64,000 nucleotides of DNA from Nitratireductor pacificus pht-3B (GTDB lineage Bacteria > Pseudomonadota > Alphaproteobacteria > Rhizobiales > Rhizobiaceae), in contig NZ_AMRM01000002.1 of assembly GCF_000300335.1 (NCBI RefSeq), forward strand, positions 248,001 through 312,000, written 5' to 3'. The notes under the pieces are model-generated. The model saw nothing but the letters and a program-made list of their open reading frames with translations. It was not told the DNA's origin and made no database searches. The translations under genes and the position numbers were made by a program. Of the stretch, positions 18,979-28,525 are shown in pieces. How positions within the stretch are numbered: position 1 is the stretch's first letter; the number at the start of each line of letters is the position of its first letter.

Positions 18979-19767
18979 GTGAGAGATGACCTTTTGAAAG
19001 AAGACACCAGGAAAACACCCCGCGTCGGCCTTTTCGTTACCTGTCTCGTGGACCTGTTCCGGCCGACGGTCGGTTTTGCCGCCGTCAAGCTGATGGAGGA
19101 GGCGGGTTGCACGGTCGAGGTGCCGATGGCGCAGACCTGCTGCGGCCAGCCGGCCTACAATTCCGGCGACCGCGAGGATGCCGCGGCGATCGCGCGACAG
19201 ACCATCGAGGCCTTCGAGGGCTTCGACTACGTGGTCGCGCCGTCCGGGTCCTGCGCCGGCATGCTGAAGAAGCACTACCCGACGCTGCTCAAGGGCACCG
19301 CATGGGAAAGCCGCGCGGATGCCTTCTCGGGCCGGGTGCACGAATTGGTGAGCTTCCTGGTCGACGTGCTCGGCGTCACGGCGGTGCCCGCGGCCCACAG
19401 GGGCAGTGTCACCTATCATGATTCCTGCTCGGGCCTGCGCGAGCTGAACGTCCAGAAACAGCCGCGCAAGCTGCTTGCCACGGTCGAGGGGCTGGACCTG
19501 AAGGAGATGGCGAACCCGGATGTGTGCTGCGGCTTCGGCGGCACTTTCTGCGTGAAATATCCCGACATCTCGAACAAGATCGTCGAGGAGAAGACGGCCT
19601 CCATCGCGGCGGCCGGCGCCGAGACGCTGCTTGCCGGCGATCTCGGTTGCCTGATGAACATGGCCGGCAAGCTGCACCGCCAGGGAAGCCGCATCAAGGT
19701 GCGCCATGTGGCCGAGGTCCTGGCCGGGATGGATGACACGCCGGCCATCGGCGGGGGAGGACGCTGA
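18979..19767 (+). CDS. lutA: L-lactate utilisation protein LutA (Fe-S oxidoreductase subunit)
   Basis: The product has 262 residues from GTG 18979. TTG 18994 is an alternative start with a better-placed GAGAG. The protein has two cysteine-rich CCG modules: MAQTCCGQPAYNSG in the N-terminal half and NPDVCCGFGGTFC in the C-terminal half, as in LutA/YkgE. LutABC oxidises L-lactate to pyruvate at the membrane in organisms lacking or supplementing LldD. It is the first gene of lutABC, 30 bp after the GntR gene and probably transcribed with it. Confidence 0.92.
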   Translation: MRDDLLKEDTRKTPRVGLFVTCLVDLFRPTVGFAAVKLMEEAGCTVEVPMAQTCCGQPAYNSGDREDAAAIARQTIEAFEGFDYVVAPSGSCAGMLKKHYPTLLKGTAWESRADAFSGRVHELVSFLVDVLGVTAVPAAHRGSVTYHDSCSGLRELNVQKQPRKLLATVEGLDLKEMANPDVCCGFGGTFCVKYPDISNKIVEEKTASIAAAGAETLLAGDLGCLMNMAGKLHRQGSRIKVRHVAEVLAGMDDTPAIGGGGR

Positions 19768-21206
19768 TGGAAGTCACTTCCCCGCAGTTCAAGCAGAAAT
19801 CGCGCAAGGCGCTCGCCGACGAGCAATTGCAGCGCGCCATGGGCAAGGCCAAGTCCGGCTTCATCGGCAAGCGCAAGAAGGCCGTCGAGGCACTGCCGGA
19901 GTTCGAGGCCCTGCGCTCCTCGGCCCGCGCCATCAAGGACCATACGCTGGCGCATCTCGATCTCTATCTGGAAGCCTATGAACGCCAGGTGGTCGCCTCG
20001 GGCGGCCGGGTTCACTGGGCGGAAACCGCCGAGGATGCCCGCCGGGCGGTGCTCGACATTTGTCGCAGCGTCGGCGCACGCACGGTGACCAAGGGCAAGT
20101 CGATGATCACGGAGGAGATCGCCCTCAACGATTTCCTCGAGAAGGAGGGCGTGCGTCCGGTCGAAACCGATCTCGGCGAATACATCATCCAGCTGCGCGG
20201 CGAGCATCCAAGCCACATCATCGGGCCGGCGCTGCACCTGAACAAGGAGCAGGTGGAGGAGGATTTCCGCCGCGTTCACACGGAGTTGCCGCAGGCACGC
20301 GACCTGTCGCAGCCCGAATCCCTGCTCGGTGAGGCCCGGCAGATCCTGCGGCCGCAGTATTTCCAGGCGGATGTCGGCATCACCGGCGCGAATTTCCTGA
20401 TCGCCGAGACGGGCACCTCGATCATCGTCACCAACGAGGGCAATGGCGACCTGACGCAGACGCTGCCGCGCGTTCACGTCGTGGTCGCCTCGATCGAGAA
20501 GGTCGTGCCGACCCTGGAGGATGCGAGCCAGATCCTTCGGGTGCTCGCCCGCTCGGCCACCGGCCAGGACATGAGCGTCTACACGACGTTTTCGACCGGG
20601 CCGCGCCGGCCGGGCGACCCGGACGGTCCGGAGGAATACCACGTCGTTCTGCTCGACAACGGGCGTTCCTCGATGCTCGGCACCGAGTTTCACGAGATGC
20701 TGCGTTGCATCCGCTGCGGCGCCTGCATGAACCATTGCCCCGTCTATCATGCGGTCGGCGGCCACGCCTATGGCTGGGTCTATCCCGGCCCGATGGGGGC
20801 GGTGCTGACGCCCTCGCTGGTCGGCGTCGAGAGATCGGGGCACCTGCCCAACGCCTCGACCTTCTGCGGCCGCTGCGAATCCGTCTGCCCGATGCAGATA
20901 CCCCTGCCGCGCATGATGCGGCATTGGCGCGAGCGCGAGTTCGAGCGTGGGCTGAACCCGGCGACGCAGCGCTTCGGCCTCGGCCTGTGGGCCTTCTTCG
21001 CCCGCCGTCCAAAACTCTACCGTCTCGCCACGTCGCTGACGATCCCGGCCCTGTCGGGCCTCGGCGGACGGCGCGGCTGGTTCCGTTCGCTGCCGCTGGC
21101 CGGCGGCTGGACCCGGCACCGAGACCTCCCGGCGCCCGAGGCGCGCACCTTCATGCAGCAATGGCGCGACCGCGATACGCGCAAACAGGATGGAGGCGCG
21201 GCATGA
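19767..21206 (+). CDS. lutB: L-lactate utilisation protein LutB (4Fe-4S protein)
   Basis: The 479-residue protein has an N-terminal LUD domain (GITGANFLIAETGTSIIVTN) and two C-terminal 4Fe-4S clusters: CIRCGACMNHCPVY near residue 313 and CGRCESVCPM. The family typically is 470-480 residues, so this is full length. The start ATG overlaps the lutA stop codon by one base (TGATGG), so translation is coupled. Confidence 0.95.
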   Translation: MEVTSPQFKQKSRKALADEQLQRAMGKAKSGFIGKRKKAVEALPEFEALRSSARAIKDHTLAHLDLYLEAYERQVVASGGRVHWAETAEDARRAVLDICRSVGARTVTKGKSMITEEIALNDFLEKEGVRPVETDLGEYIIQLRGEHPSHIIGPALHLNKEQVEEDFRRVHTELPQARDLSQPESLLGEARQILRPQYFQADVGITGANFLIAETGTSIIVTNEGNGDLTQTLPRVHVVVASIEKVVPTLEDASQILRVLARSATGQDMSVYTTFSTGPRRPGDPDGPEEYHVVLLDNGRSSMLGTEFHEMLRCIRCGACMNHCPVYHAVGGHAYGWVYPGPMGAVLTPSLVGVERSGHLPNASTFCGRCESVCPMQIPLPRMMRHWREREFERGLNPATQRFGLGLWAFFARRPKLYRLATSLTIPALSGLGGRRGWFRSLPLAGGWTRHRDLPAPEARTFMQQWRDRDTRKQDGGAA

Positions 21207-21874
21207 GCGGGCGCGAAGCGATTCTCGGCAAGCTCAGGAACGCCGTCGGCGGCGCGTCCGATCCGGCCCGTCAGGAGGCGGTCGAAAAACGCCTCGCCAG
21301 GCCGGCGCGTGGGCTGATCCCGGCGCGTGGCCAGCTGGAAGGTGAGGCGCGCGTCGCGCTCTTCTGCCAGATGGCCGAAGCCGTCACCGCGACGGTCGCC
21401 CGCGTCGGCAAGGCCACGGATGTGCCCGGCGCCGTGACGCACTATCTGCGCTCGCGCAACCTGGCGCCGCGCGTGCGCATGGGCGCCGACCGCCGGCTGA
21501 AGGGAATGGACTGGGCGAGCCAGAAATCGCTGGAGGTGACGCACGGTCCGGCAACGCCGCAGGACGAGGTCGGCGTTAGCCATGCCTTCGCCGGCGTCGC
21601 CGAAACAGGAACCGTGGCGCTGGTGTCCGGCAAGGACAATCCGACCACGGTCAACTTCGTCCCGGAGAACCACATCATCATCGTCGACGCGAAGGACATC
21701 GCCGGCGATCTGGAGAGCGTCATTTCCCGGCTGCGGCGCAAATACGGTCGGGGCGAGATGCCGCGCGTCCTCAATCTCGTCACCGGTCCCTCGCGCTCGG
21801 GCGATATCGAGCAGACCATGCTGCTCGGCGCGCACGGGCCGCGCGCGCTGCACCTCATCGTGGTCGACGGGTGA
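21203..21874 (+). CDS. lutC: L-lactate utilisation protein LutC
   Basis: The 223-residue LUD-domain protein has the conserved GVSHAFAGVAETGTVALVSG segment and the ending VTGPSRSGDIEQTMLLGAHGP, of which GPSRSGDIEQT is the core motif. The start ATG 21203 overlaps the lutB stop in an ATGA junction and follows GGAGG. It completes the lutABC unit. Confidence 0.94.
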   Translation: MSGREAILGKLRNAVGGASDPARQEAVEKRLARPARGLIPARGQLEGEARVALFCQMAEAVTATVARVGKATDVPGAVTHYLRSRNLAPRVRMGADRRLKGMDWASQKSLEVTHGPATPQDEVGVSHAFAGVAETGTVALVSGKDNPTTVNFVPENHIIIVDAKDIAGDLESVISRLRRKYGRGEMPRVLNLVTGPSRSGDIEQTMLLGAHGPRALHLIVVDG

Positions 21875-21877
21875 GGC

Positions 21878-22618
21878 ATGGGCGCCGGGGTCTCTTACAG
21901 CGAGGCTTCGACGCCCGAGGGCATGCGCCTCTACGCCATCGGCGACGTGCATGGCGCGCACGCGCTGATGGCGGCGCTGCATGCGCGCATCATGGAGGAG
22001 ATCCTGCATGACAGGCCGGACGACTGGCGCATCGTCTATCTGGGCGACTACGTGGATCGCGGGCCAGCGTCGCGCGGCGTTCTCGAACAGCTTGTTCGCC
22101 TGACCGAAAGCGATCCGCGCGTCGTCGCGCTTGCCGGCAACCATGACATCGGCTTCCTCGATTTCCTCGAAAATCCCAGCCCCTTCGGCCTCTTCGCCAT
22201 GAACGGCGGCTTCGAGACGGCGCTGTCCTACGGGGTCGAGATCGACTTCACCTCCGAAGCCGCGACGCGGCGCGGACATGGCGAGCTGGTCGCGCGCATG
22301 CCGCAGCGCCACAAGGCGTTTCTCGCCGCGCTGCCGTTTTCCGCCGGCTTCGGCGATTTCTTCTTCTGTCACGCGGGCATAAGGCCGGGAGTTCCCCTCG
22401 AGGCGCAGAGTCCCGACGATCTGACCTGGATCCGGCGCACCTTTCTCGCCCATGACGGCCTGCACCCGAAGCTGGTGGTGCACGGGCACACGCCGGTGGA
22501 CGCGCCTGAAATCCGGGCGAACCGGGTCAATCTCGACACGGGCGCATGGCGCACCGGACGCCTGACGGCGCTCAGGATGGAGGGGCGTGAAAAGAGACTG
22601 ATCGAGGTTTCAGCCTGA
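21878..22618 (+). CDS. Metallophosphoesterase, Ser/Thr protein phosphatase type
   Basis: The 246-residue protein carries all the metal-binding motifs of the calcineurin-like PPP family: GDVHG, GDYVDRG, GNHD, an internal FCHAG and C-terminal VHGHTP. Size and motif spacing resemble bacterial PrpA/ApaH-like phosphatases. The substrate could be phosphoproteins or dinucleoside polyphosphates. It starts three bases after lutC, so it is co-transcribed with lutABC, but a role in lactate use is not evident. Confidence 0.9.
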   Translation: MGAGVSYSEASTPEGMRLYAIGDVHGAHALMAALHARIMEEILHDRPDDWRIVYLGDYVDRGPASRGVLEQLVRLTESDPRVVALAGNHDIGFLDFLENPSPFGLFAMNGGFETALSYGVEIDFTSEAATRRGHGELVARMPQRHKAFLAALPFSAGFGDFFFCHAGIRPGVPLEAQSPDDLTWIRRTFLAHDGLHPKLVVHGHTPVDAPEIRANRVNLDTGAWRTGRLTALRMEGREKRLIEVSA

Positions 22619-22626
22619 CGGGCGGG

Positions 22627-22767
22627 TCACCGCGCGGCGGCGGTTATCCCATAGCCGTCGACCGGATGATGGCTGCCGGCGGCGCCGGCGGAAAGCAGGC
22701 GGGCGCCGACAAATGTGAATGCGGACACCATGATCAGAAACAAAAAGGTAGCGCGTGCAACGGTCAT
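22627..22767 (-). CDS. Small single-pass membrane protein, 46 residues
   Basis: An ATG-to-TGA frame on the minus strand encodes a basic N-terminus (MTVARAT), one strongly hydrophobic helix (FLFLIMVSAFTFVGARLL) and a short polar C-terminus. This is the layout of a small membrane protein with the tail outside, or of an uncleaved signal anchor. No strong Shine-Dalgarno is visible. I do not recognise a family. It fills an otherwise empty 299-base gap between two plus-strand genes, and conservation would decide whether it is real. Confidence 0.4.
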   Translation of the reverse strand: MTVARATFLFLIMVSAFTFVGARLLSAGAAGSHHPVDGYGITAAAR

Positions 22768-22917
22768 CCGGCTGCATTCCCCAAACTTGTATAAATCGGC
22801 ACGCGGGTCCCCACCTGCGCGACAGCGCTATAAGCACAATCAGCGTAGGATTGAAACAGATTATCGGCCAGTAACCCCGCTTCTTTGTAACTGTTGCCGA
22901 AATGTCGGAGAATTGCC

Positions 22918-23544
22918 GTGCCGCTGCAGAACCGTGTCGATCCTTTCGGTGAAATCCACGCCGTGCAGGCCCGCGGCCTGTTCACCGGCAATCGCGGCGT
23001 GATCCACGATCCCGCGACGAAAACACTCCTGAAGCGCCGCTGGACGACCAGGGCCTGGATCGTCTGCGTCTGCGCCTTCAAGGGGCGCAGGCGCGCCGTC
23101 ATGGGCCGCAATGCGCCGTCGGGCGGGGCTGGCTGGACGGAGCTTTTCTTCCTCGACGAAGTGACCGCGCTGGCGGCCGGTCATCGCCCCTGCTTCTATT
23201 GCCGGCGCGCGGCGGCGCGCGATTTCATGGACCGCTTCGCCACGGCTGCCGGCCTGCGCGCGCCTAAGGTGGCCGATCTGGACGGCCGGCTGCACGCCGA
23301 ACGCCGCGCCACAGGCGCCCAGGGACGGAGCATTTCGGGCGAAGCCGCCCGTTCTCTGCCGGACGGCGCGATGGTGGCCCAGGACGACGCCGCCTATGCG
23401 ATCCGCGACGGCAAGGCACTCGCCTGGCGTTTCGATGGTTATGAAGCGGCGAGCCTGCCGGCAGCGGTGACGGTTCTGACGCCTCGGACGACGCTCAACG
23501 TGCTTGCAGCGGGCTACCGGCCGGTCTGGCACGAGAGCGCCTGA
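22918..23544 (+). CDS. Conserved hypothetical protein with CFYC motif
   Basis: The 208-residue protein starts at GTG 22918 with CGGAG eight bases before. An upstream ATG at 22894 lacks a ribosome binding site. The opening PLQNRVDPFGEI and the central ELFFLDEVTALAAGHRPCFYCRR are, from memory, characteristic of an uncharacterised family found in alphaproteobacteria and cyanobacteria. The CxxC recalls the zinc site of the Ada N-terminal domain, but a further pair of ligands is not obvious. Function is unknown and it stands alone. Confidence 0.78.
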   Translation: MPLQNRVDPFGEIHAVQARGLFTGNRGVIHDPATKTLLKRRWTTRAWIVCVCAFKGRRRAVMGRNAPSGGAGWTELFFLDEVTALAAGHRPCFYCRRAAARDFMDRFATAAGLRAPKVADLDGRLHAERRATGAQGRSISGEAARSLPDGAMVAQDDAAYAIRDGKALAWRFDGYEAASLPAAVTVLTPRTTLNVLAAGYRPVWHESA

Positions 23545-23554
23545 ACACCAGCCC

Positions 23555-24811
23555 TCAGGCGAATTTCCGCCGTGCGTCGAGCGCCAGCCCGGTGCCGACG
23601 CTGCCCAGCCGGTCGCCGTCGACGATCCGGGCATTGGGCAGCAGGGCGGCGATGTTCTTCTGCAGTGCGGGGATTGAGCTTGAGCCGCCGGTGAAGAAGA
23701 TCGTGTCGATTGCCCCGGCGCCGACGCCGGCCGTCGCGAGAAGGCCGGACACCGCACCGGTGACGCGCTGCAACGCCTCCCGCACCACGTCGTTGAACGC
23801 ATCGCGCGTCACGGTGACGTTCATCCCGCCGATGAAGTGGGCCAGCAGGATTTCGGCCTCCTCGGCGTTGGTCAGCTCGATCTTCGTTCGTTCGACGGCC
23901 AGCGCCAGCGAATGGCCGCGCCGCTCCTCGACGATCTGGATCAGCCGGTCGACGAGGTCGCGCCGCGCCGCCTCGTAGCGGATCTGCCGCAGCTCGTTCA
24001 TCACCTCGCGCGTGTAGAGCGCGTTGATGCGATGCCAGGTCGCCAGATCGTTGAAATGCCGGTTCGGCAGAAGCCGCTTTCCGTCGCTGGTGGAAGATCC
24101 CATCCCCAGATGCGGCATGACCTCAGCGATGCTCAGAAGACGGTCGAAATCCGTGCCGCCGATATGCACGCCGCCATTCGCCAGGATGTCGTCCTGCCGG
24201 TCGGTCTTGCGGGCACGCTCGGGCGAGACGCGGACGATGGAGAAGTCAGACGTGCCGCCGCCGATATCGGCGATCAGGACCAGTTCCTCGCCCGCCGTGC
24301 TCTGTTCGTAGTCGAGCGCGGCGGCGATCGGCTCGAACTGGAAGTCCACATGGCGAAAACCTTGACTGCGGGCGATCTGCTCGAGCATCGCCTGCGCCGC
24401 CATGTCGGCCTCGTCGTTCTCGTCGACGAAGCGGACCGGCCTGCCGAACACCGCCCGGTCCGCCGTGCCGCCTGCCTGCGCCTCGAGCTGCCGGCGCAGA
24501 TGGCCGATGAACTCGCCGAGAATGTCGGCGAAGGTCATGAAGCGGGCGCGGATGCGTGTCTTCTCGTGCATCAGGGACGAGCCGAGAATGCTCTTCAGCG
24601 AGCGCATCAGCCGCCCTTCCTCGCCCTCCACATAGGCGTCGATGGCCGAGCGCCCGAACTGCACGCCGTCATCGGCGAAGCTGAAGAACAGGGCACTCGG
24701 CAGCGTCACCCGGTCACCCTCCAGCGGCAGCAGGCGCGCATGCCGGGCGTCGCTGACGCCGACCGTGGAGTTGGATGTCCCGAAGTCGATTCCGCAAAAC
24801 ACATCGTTCAT
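23555..24811 (-). CDS. Hsp70-family protein, YegD-like
   Basis: The 418-residue protein has the actin-like ATPase fold only. GIDFGTSNSTVGV is phosphate loop 1, LIADIGGGTSDFSIV is phosphate loop 2 and FFTGGSSSIPALQ is the adenosine motif. There is no substrate-binding domain of the DnaK type, which matches E. coli YegD. Such proteins are presumed chaperone-like, but clients are unknown. It is divergent from rsmE across 238 bases in which I see no clear signal. Confidence 0.9.
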   Translation of the reverse strand: MNDVFCGIDFGTSNSTVGVSDARHARLLPLEGDRVTLPSALFFSFADDGVQFGRSAIDAYVEGEEGRLMRSLKSILGSSLMHEKTRIRARFMTFADILGEFIGHLRRQLEAQAGGTADRAVFGRPVRFVDENDEADMAAQAMLEQIARSQGFRHVDFQFEPIAAALDYEQSTAGEELVLIADIGGGTSDFSIVRVSPERARKTDRQDDILANGGVHIGGTDFDRLLSIAEVMPHLGMGSSTSDGKRLLPNRHFNDLATWHRINALYTREVMNELRQIRYEAARRDLVDRLIQIVEERRGHSLALAVERTKIELTNAEEAEILLAHFIGGMNVTVTRDAFNDVVREALQRVTGAVSGLLATAGVGAGAIDTIFFTGGSSSIPALQKNIAALLPNARIVDGDRLGSVGTGLALDARRKFA

Positions 24812-25049
24812 GGGGCAGTCCGATCCGCGATAGGCCGGCCATGCATCGCGCGCAAACGGCGCGCGGTTCCCCTTTCGGGACCCCGATGCATCCGGCCAGA
24901 TGATTGAAACGAGCCGGTGCCTATAAGCGGCTGCGGCACGGGGAACAAGGCCGGACAGGGCAGTTTTCCGAAAAACCTGCCGCTCCGGCCATGAAGCCGA
25001 CCACGGATGCCCACTTGACGCGCCTCCGGCAATCCACCATCAGGTCGCC

Positions 25050-25787
25050 ATGCGCGCAAACTACAAGCTGCAACGCCTGTTCATCGATGCCCCGCTCGCC
25101 GCCGATGCGATGGTGGAGACGAGCCGCGAGCAGGCGCATTACCTGACGCATGTGCTGCGCATGCGCGAAGGCGCCGAAGTACTGCTGTTCAACGGCCGCG
25201 ACGGCGAATGGTACGCCGAGCTGGCCGAGGCGGGACGGAAGTCCGTACGGTTGCGCGTCACCCGACAGGCGCGGCCGCAGACGCCCGTGCCCGATCTTCT
25301 CTATTGCTTCGCACCCCTGAAGAAGGGCCGTCTCGACTATCTGGTCCAGAAGGCGGTGGAGATGGGCGCCGGCTGCCTGCAGCCGGTCATCACGCAGCAC
25401 ACCCAGGTGGCGAAGGCCGCGACGGCCCGGCTGGAGGCGAATGTCATGGAAGCCGCCGAGCAGTGCGGCATTCTCGCGATCCCCGCCGTCCGCGAGCCGG
25501 TCAGGCTCGACAGCCTGCTGGAAGGATGGGAGCCGGACCGCCGGCTGATCTTCTGCGACGAGGACGCGGCGACCAACAACCCGATGCAGGCGCTTTCCGG
25601 CATCAAGGAGCGCAAGATCGGCCTGCTGGTTGGCCCCGAAGGCGGCTTTTCGGATGCCGAACGGGCGCAGCTCAGGGCGCGGCCTTTCGTCACCGCCATA
25701 CCGCTCGGCCCCCGTATCCTGCGCGCCGACACGGCGGCGGTGGCCGCACTTGCGGTCATTCAGGCGACCGTGGGCGACTGGGGCTGA
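25050..25787 (+). CDS. rsmE: 16S rRNA (uracil(1498)-N(3))-methyltransferase
   Basis: A SPOUT-class methyltransferase of 245 residues that modifies U1498 in helix 44 of 16S rRNA. The N-terminal PUA-like part is followed by the trefoil-knot domain with [33 protein letters not shown] and [17 protein letters not shown]. These are the usual S-adenosylmethionine-binding loops. It lies just upstream of gshA on the same strand, as in many Hyphomicrobiales. Confidence 0.95.
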   Translation: MRANYKLQRLFIDAPLAADAMVETSREQAHYLTHVLRMREGAEVLLFNGRDGEWYAELAEAGRKSVRLRVTRQARPQTPVPDLLYCFAPLKKGRLDYLVQKAVEMGAGCLQPVITQHTQVAKAATARLEANVMEAAEQCGILAIPAVREPVRLDSLLEGWEPDRRLIFCDEDAATNNPMQALSGIKERKIGLLVGPEGGFSDAERAQLRARPFVTAIPLGPRILRADTAAVAALAVIQATVGDWG

Positions 25788-25916
25788 GGCGGGCGTCCGG
25801 GCCCGGTGGGAAGCGCGGGTCAAGAGAAGTTGACGCTACCATCAGCAGTTTTTACTTGAAGGACATTGTCAGCATGGTCCATCAGTCGCTGGCATAGAAT
25901 GGCAGGAGACACGCCC

Positions 25917-27290
25917 ATGGCCCGTGACACCACCGACAATAGGCCGATCGAGCGGGTCGAAGACCTCGTTGCCGACATCGCCAAGGGATGCAAGCCCAGG
26001 GAAAAATGGCGGATCGGCACCGAGCACGAGAAATTTCCCTTCTATGTCGATGGCAACCGGCCGGTGCCCTATGAGGGCGATCGCGGCATCCGGGCGCTTC
26101 TCGAGGGGATGCAGCGTACTCTGGGCTGGGACCCGATTGACGACGCCGGCAACATTATCGGTCTGGTCGAGCCGACGGGGCAGGGCGCCATCTCGCTGGA
26201 GCCGGGCGGTCAGTTCGAACTGTCCGGCGCGCCCCTGGAGACGCTTCACCAGACCTGCCGGGAAGGCAATGCCCATCTGGCCCAGTTGCGCGAGATCGCC
26301 GAACCGCTCGGCATCCGCTTCGTCGGCCTCGGCGGCAGCCCCAAATGGACGCTGGCTGAAACGCCGAAAATGCCGAAATCCCGCTACCAGATCATGACGA
26401 ACTACATGCCCAAGGTGGGCAGCCAGGGCCTCGACATGATGTATCGCACCTGCACGATCCAGGTGAATCTCGATTTCTCCTCGGAGACGGACATGCGTCG
26501 CAAGATGCAGGTAGCGCAGCGCCTGCAGCCGCTGTCGACGGCGCTGTTCGCCAACTCGCCCTTTACCGAGGGCCGCCTCAACGGCTTCCAGTCCTGGCGC
26601 GGCGAGATCTGGCGCGACACGGACAACCAGCGCGCCGGCCAGCTTCCCTTCGTCTTCTCGCCCCGCTTCGGCTTCGCCGACTATGTGGAATGGGCGCTCG
26701 ACGTGCCGATGTATTTCGTCATCCGCGACGGGCGCTATCACGACTGCACGCATGTGACTTTCCGCCATTTCATGGCCGGCGCGCTGAAGGACGAGGTCTC
26801 CGACGGCTGGCCGACCATCGGCGACTGGTCGAACCATCTGTCGACGCTGTTCCCCGATGTCCGGCTGAAGCGCTTCCTGGAAATGCGCGGCGCCGATGGC
26901 GGCCCCTGGCGGCGCATCTGCGCGCTGCCGGCCTTCTGGGTCGGGCTGCTCTATGACGACGCGGCGCTCGATGCGGCGGAGGAACTCACCGGCGACTGGA
27001 CCTTTGAGGAAGTGGTCGCCATGCGTGACGCGGTGCCGCGCAGCGGGCTTTCGACGCGCTTCCGCAACCATCAGCTGCGCGAGACGGCGCGCGAGGTGCT
27101 GGCCATTTCGCGCCTCGGCCTGACCAACCGCCGGCGGCTCAATCGGGAGGGGTATGACGAGGCGAGTTTCCTCAGCCCGCTGGACGAGGTCGTCGCGCGC
27201 GGGACCACCAGTGCGGAAGAGCTGGCCAACGCCTTCAACACGCGTTGGGGCGGTTCGATCGAACCCGTGTTCCTCGAACAGGCCTATTGA
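25917..27290 (+). CDS. gshA: Glutamate-cysteine ligase, plant/alphaproteobacterial type
   Basis: This enzyme catalyses the first step of glutathione synthesis, joining glutamate and cysteine with ATP. At 457 residues it matches the GCS2-like class found in rhizobia and plants. Motifs include WRIGTEHEKFPF near the N-terminus, ISLEPGGQFELSGAPL in the ATP/glutamate site and MYRTCTIQVNLDF. ATG 25917 is chosen over 25866 because CAGGAGAC precedes it and MARDTTDN is a family-like start. Confidence 0.95.
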   Translation: MARDTTDNRPIERVEDLVADIAKGCKPREKWRIGTEHEKFPFYVDGNRPVPYEGDRGIRALLEGMQRTLGWDPIDDAGNIIGLVEPTGQGAISLEPGGQFELSGAPLETLHQTCREGNAHLAQLREIAEPLGIRFVGLGGSPKWTLAETPKMPKSRYQIMTNYMPKVGSQGLDMMYRTCTIQVNLDFSSETDMRRKMQVAQRLQPLSTALFANSPFTEGRLNGFQSWRGEIWRDTDNQRAGQLPFVFSPRFGFADYVEWALDVPMYFVIRDGRYHDCTHVTFRHFMAGALKDEVSDGWPTIGDWSNHLSTLFPDVRLKRFLEMRGADGGPWRRICALPAFWVGLLYDDAALDAAEELTGDWTFEEVVAMRDAVPRSGLSTRFRNHQLRETAREVLAISRLGLTNRRRLNREGYDEASFLSPLDEVVARGTTSAEELANAFNTRWGGSIEPVFLEQAY

Positions 27291-27403
27291 GGCGAGGCGA
27301 CCGCACCGGCGGGCTTCGCCGTTCCACTGTTCCCCAAATTACTCTATCGTCTGCCGGCGGCGCCTGACGCCTGTGTCTGCAATTGCCTCAGGAGGAGAAA
27401 CCG

Positions 27404-28309
27404 ATGCTTCCCTTGTTCGAAATGCTCAACAATGCCGGGCAGGGCCAGGGCATGGAGCAACTGGCCAGACAGTTCGGCCTTTCGCAGAAGCAGACGCAGG
27501 AGGCCATGGAGGCGCTGCTGCCGGCGTTCAGCCAGGGCCTGAAGCGCAATGCCTCCGATCCCTATGGCACCGGCAACTTCCTGGGCGCGCTCGCCTCGGG
27601 GCAGCACGCCGACTATTTCGAGAACGCCGCGAAGGCCTTTTCTCCGGAAGGCATGGCCGAAGGCAACGGCATTCTCGGCCATCTGTTCGGCTCGAAGGAG
27701 GTCAGCCGCGCCGTTGCCGACCATGCCGCGCAGGCGACGGGCATCGGCCAGGACGTGCTGAAACAGATGCTGCCGGTCCTGGCGTCGATGATCATGGGCG
27801 GGCTGTTCAAGCAGTCGACCGGACAGATGCAGGCGGCGCAGCAGGCGCAGGCCGGCGGGGGTGGCGTCCTGGGCGACCTGATGGAGCAGATGATGCGCCA
27901 GATGGGCGGCCAGGGCATGCCGCAGGGCCGCGCCCCGACGCGCCGGGCACCCACCGGCATGAACCCGTCGGACAATCCGCTCGGACAGATCCTCGAGGGC
28001 ATGTTCGGCGGCGGGGCGGCGCAGCAGCGGCAGGCTCCCGGCAGGCAGGCCGACAATCCTCTGGGGCAGATCTTCGACGAGTTCCTGCGCAACGCGCAGG
28101 GTGGGCAGCGGCAGAGCGAGCCGCGCCGTGCGCCCGAGCAGCCTTCCCGTCCTGAGACGCGCGTCAATCCGAGCGGCCGCGAGCGCAACCCCTATGACGA
28201 CCTGTTCGGCCAGATGTTCGAGACCGGCCGCAAGTCGCGCGACGACTACGAGCGCGGCGTCGAGAACATTTTCGAGCAGTTCCGCCAGGGGCTGGAACGC
28301 CACCGCTGA
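27404..28309 (+). CDS. DUF937 domain protein, Gln/Gly-rich
   Basis: A 301-residue soluble protein with a DUF937-like N-terminal part (LARQFGLSQKQTQEAMEALLPAF, then KEVSRAVADHAAQATGI) and a long low-complexity C-terminal half rich in Gln, Gly, Arg and Pro. That half contains three spaced copies of a (N/Y)(P)-(L/D)-x-Q/F motif: NPLGQILEGMFGG, NPLGQIFDEFL and NPYDDLFGQMF. The start at 27404 has a strong AGGAGGAG. Function is unknown. The repeated amphipathic segments could be short binding peptides. Confidence 0.82.
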   Translation: MLPLFEMLNNAGQGQGMEQLARQFGLSQKQTQEAMEALLPAFSQGLKRNASDPYGTGNFLGALASGQHADYFENAAKAFSPEGMAEGNGILGHLFGSKEVSRAVADHAAQATGIGQDVLKQMLPVLASMIMGGLFKQSTGQMQAAQQAQAGGGGVLGDLMEQMMRQMGGQGMPQGRAPTRRAPTGMNPSDNPLGQILEGMFGGGAAQQRQAPGRQADNPLGQIFDEFLRNAQGGQRQSEPRRAPEQPSRPETRVNPSGRERNPYDDLFGQMFETGRKSRDDYERGVENIFEQFRQGLERHR

Positions 28310-28371
28310 GACCCCGCAAGGGACCCCGCAGGCGGCGGGGCGCGACAAACCGCGCCTTGCCGCCTCGTTGA

Positions 28372-28400
28372 TTGACTTTTTCCATCCCCCTCCCTATAAG
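28372..28400 (+). promoter_or_regulatory. rpmH-rnpA promoter
   Basis: TTGACT (28372-28377) and TATAAG (28395-28400) with a 17-base spacer give a near-consensus sigma-70 promoter about 125 bases before rpmH, which implies a leader of roughly 120 bases. Confidence 0.8.
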
Positions 28401-28525
28401 CCCGGCCACGCTTGGGTCTTGTGTCCGGCGGCGCAAAACTGTGCCTCCGACGGGACCCGCGAAACCAAGCTCCTGTGCAAATGCAGCAGTATGAAGAAGG
28501 GCCGCACTCCGCGGTATTAAAATAA

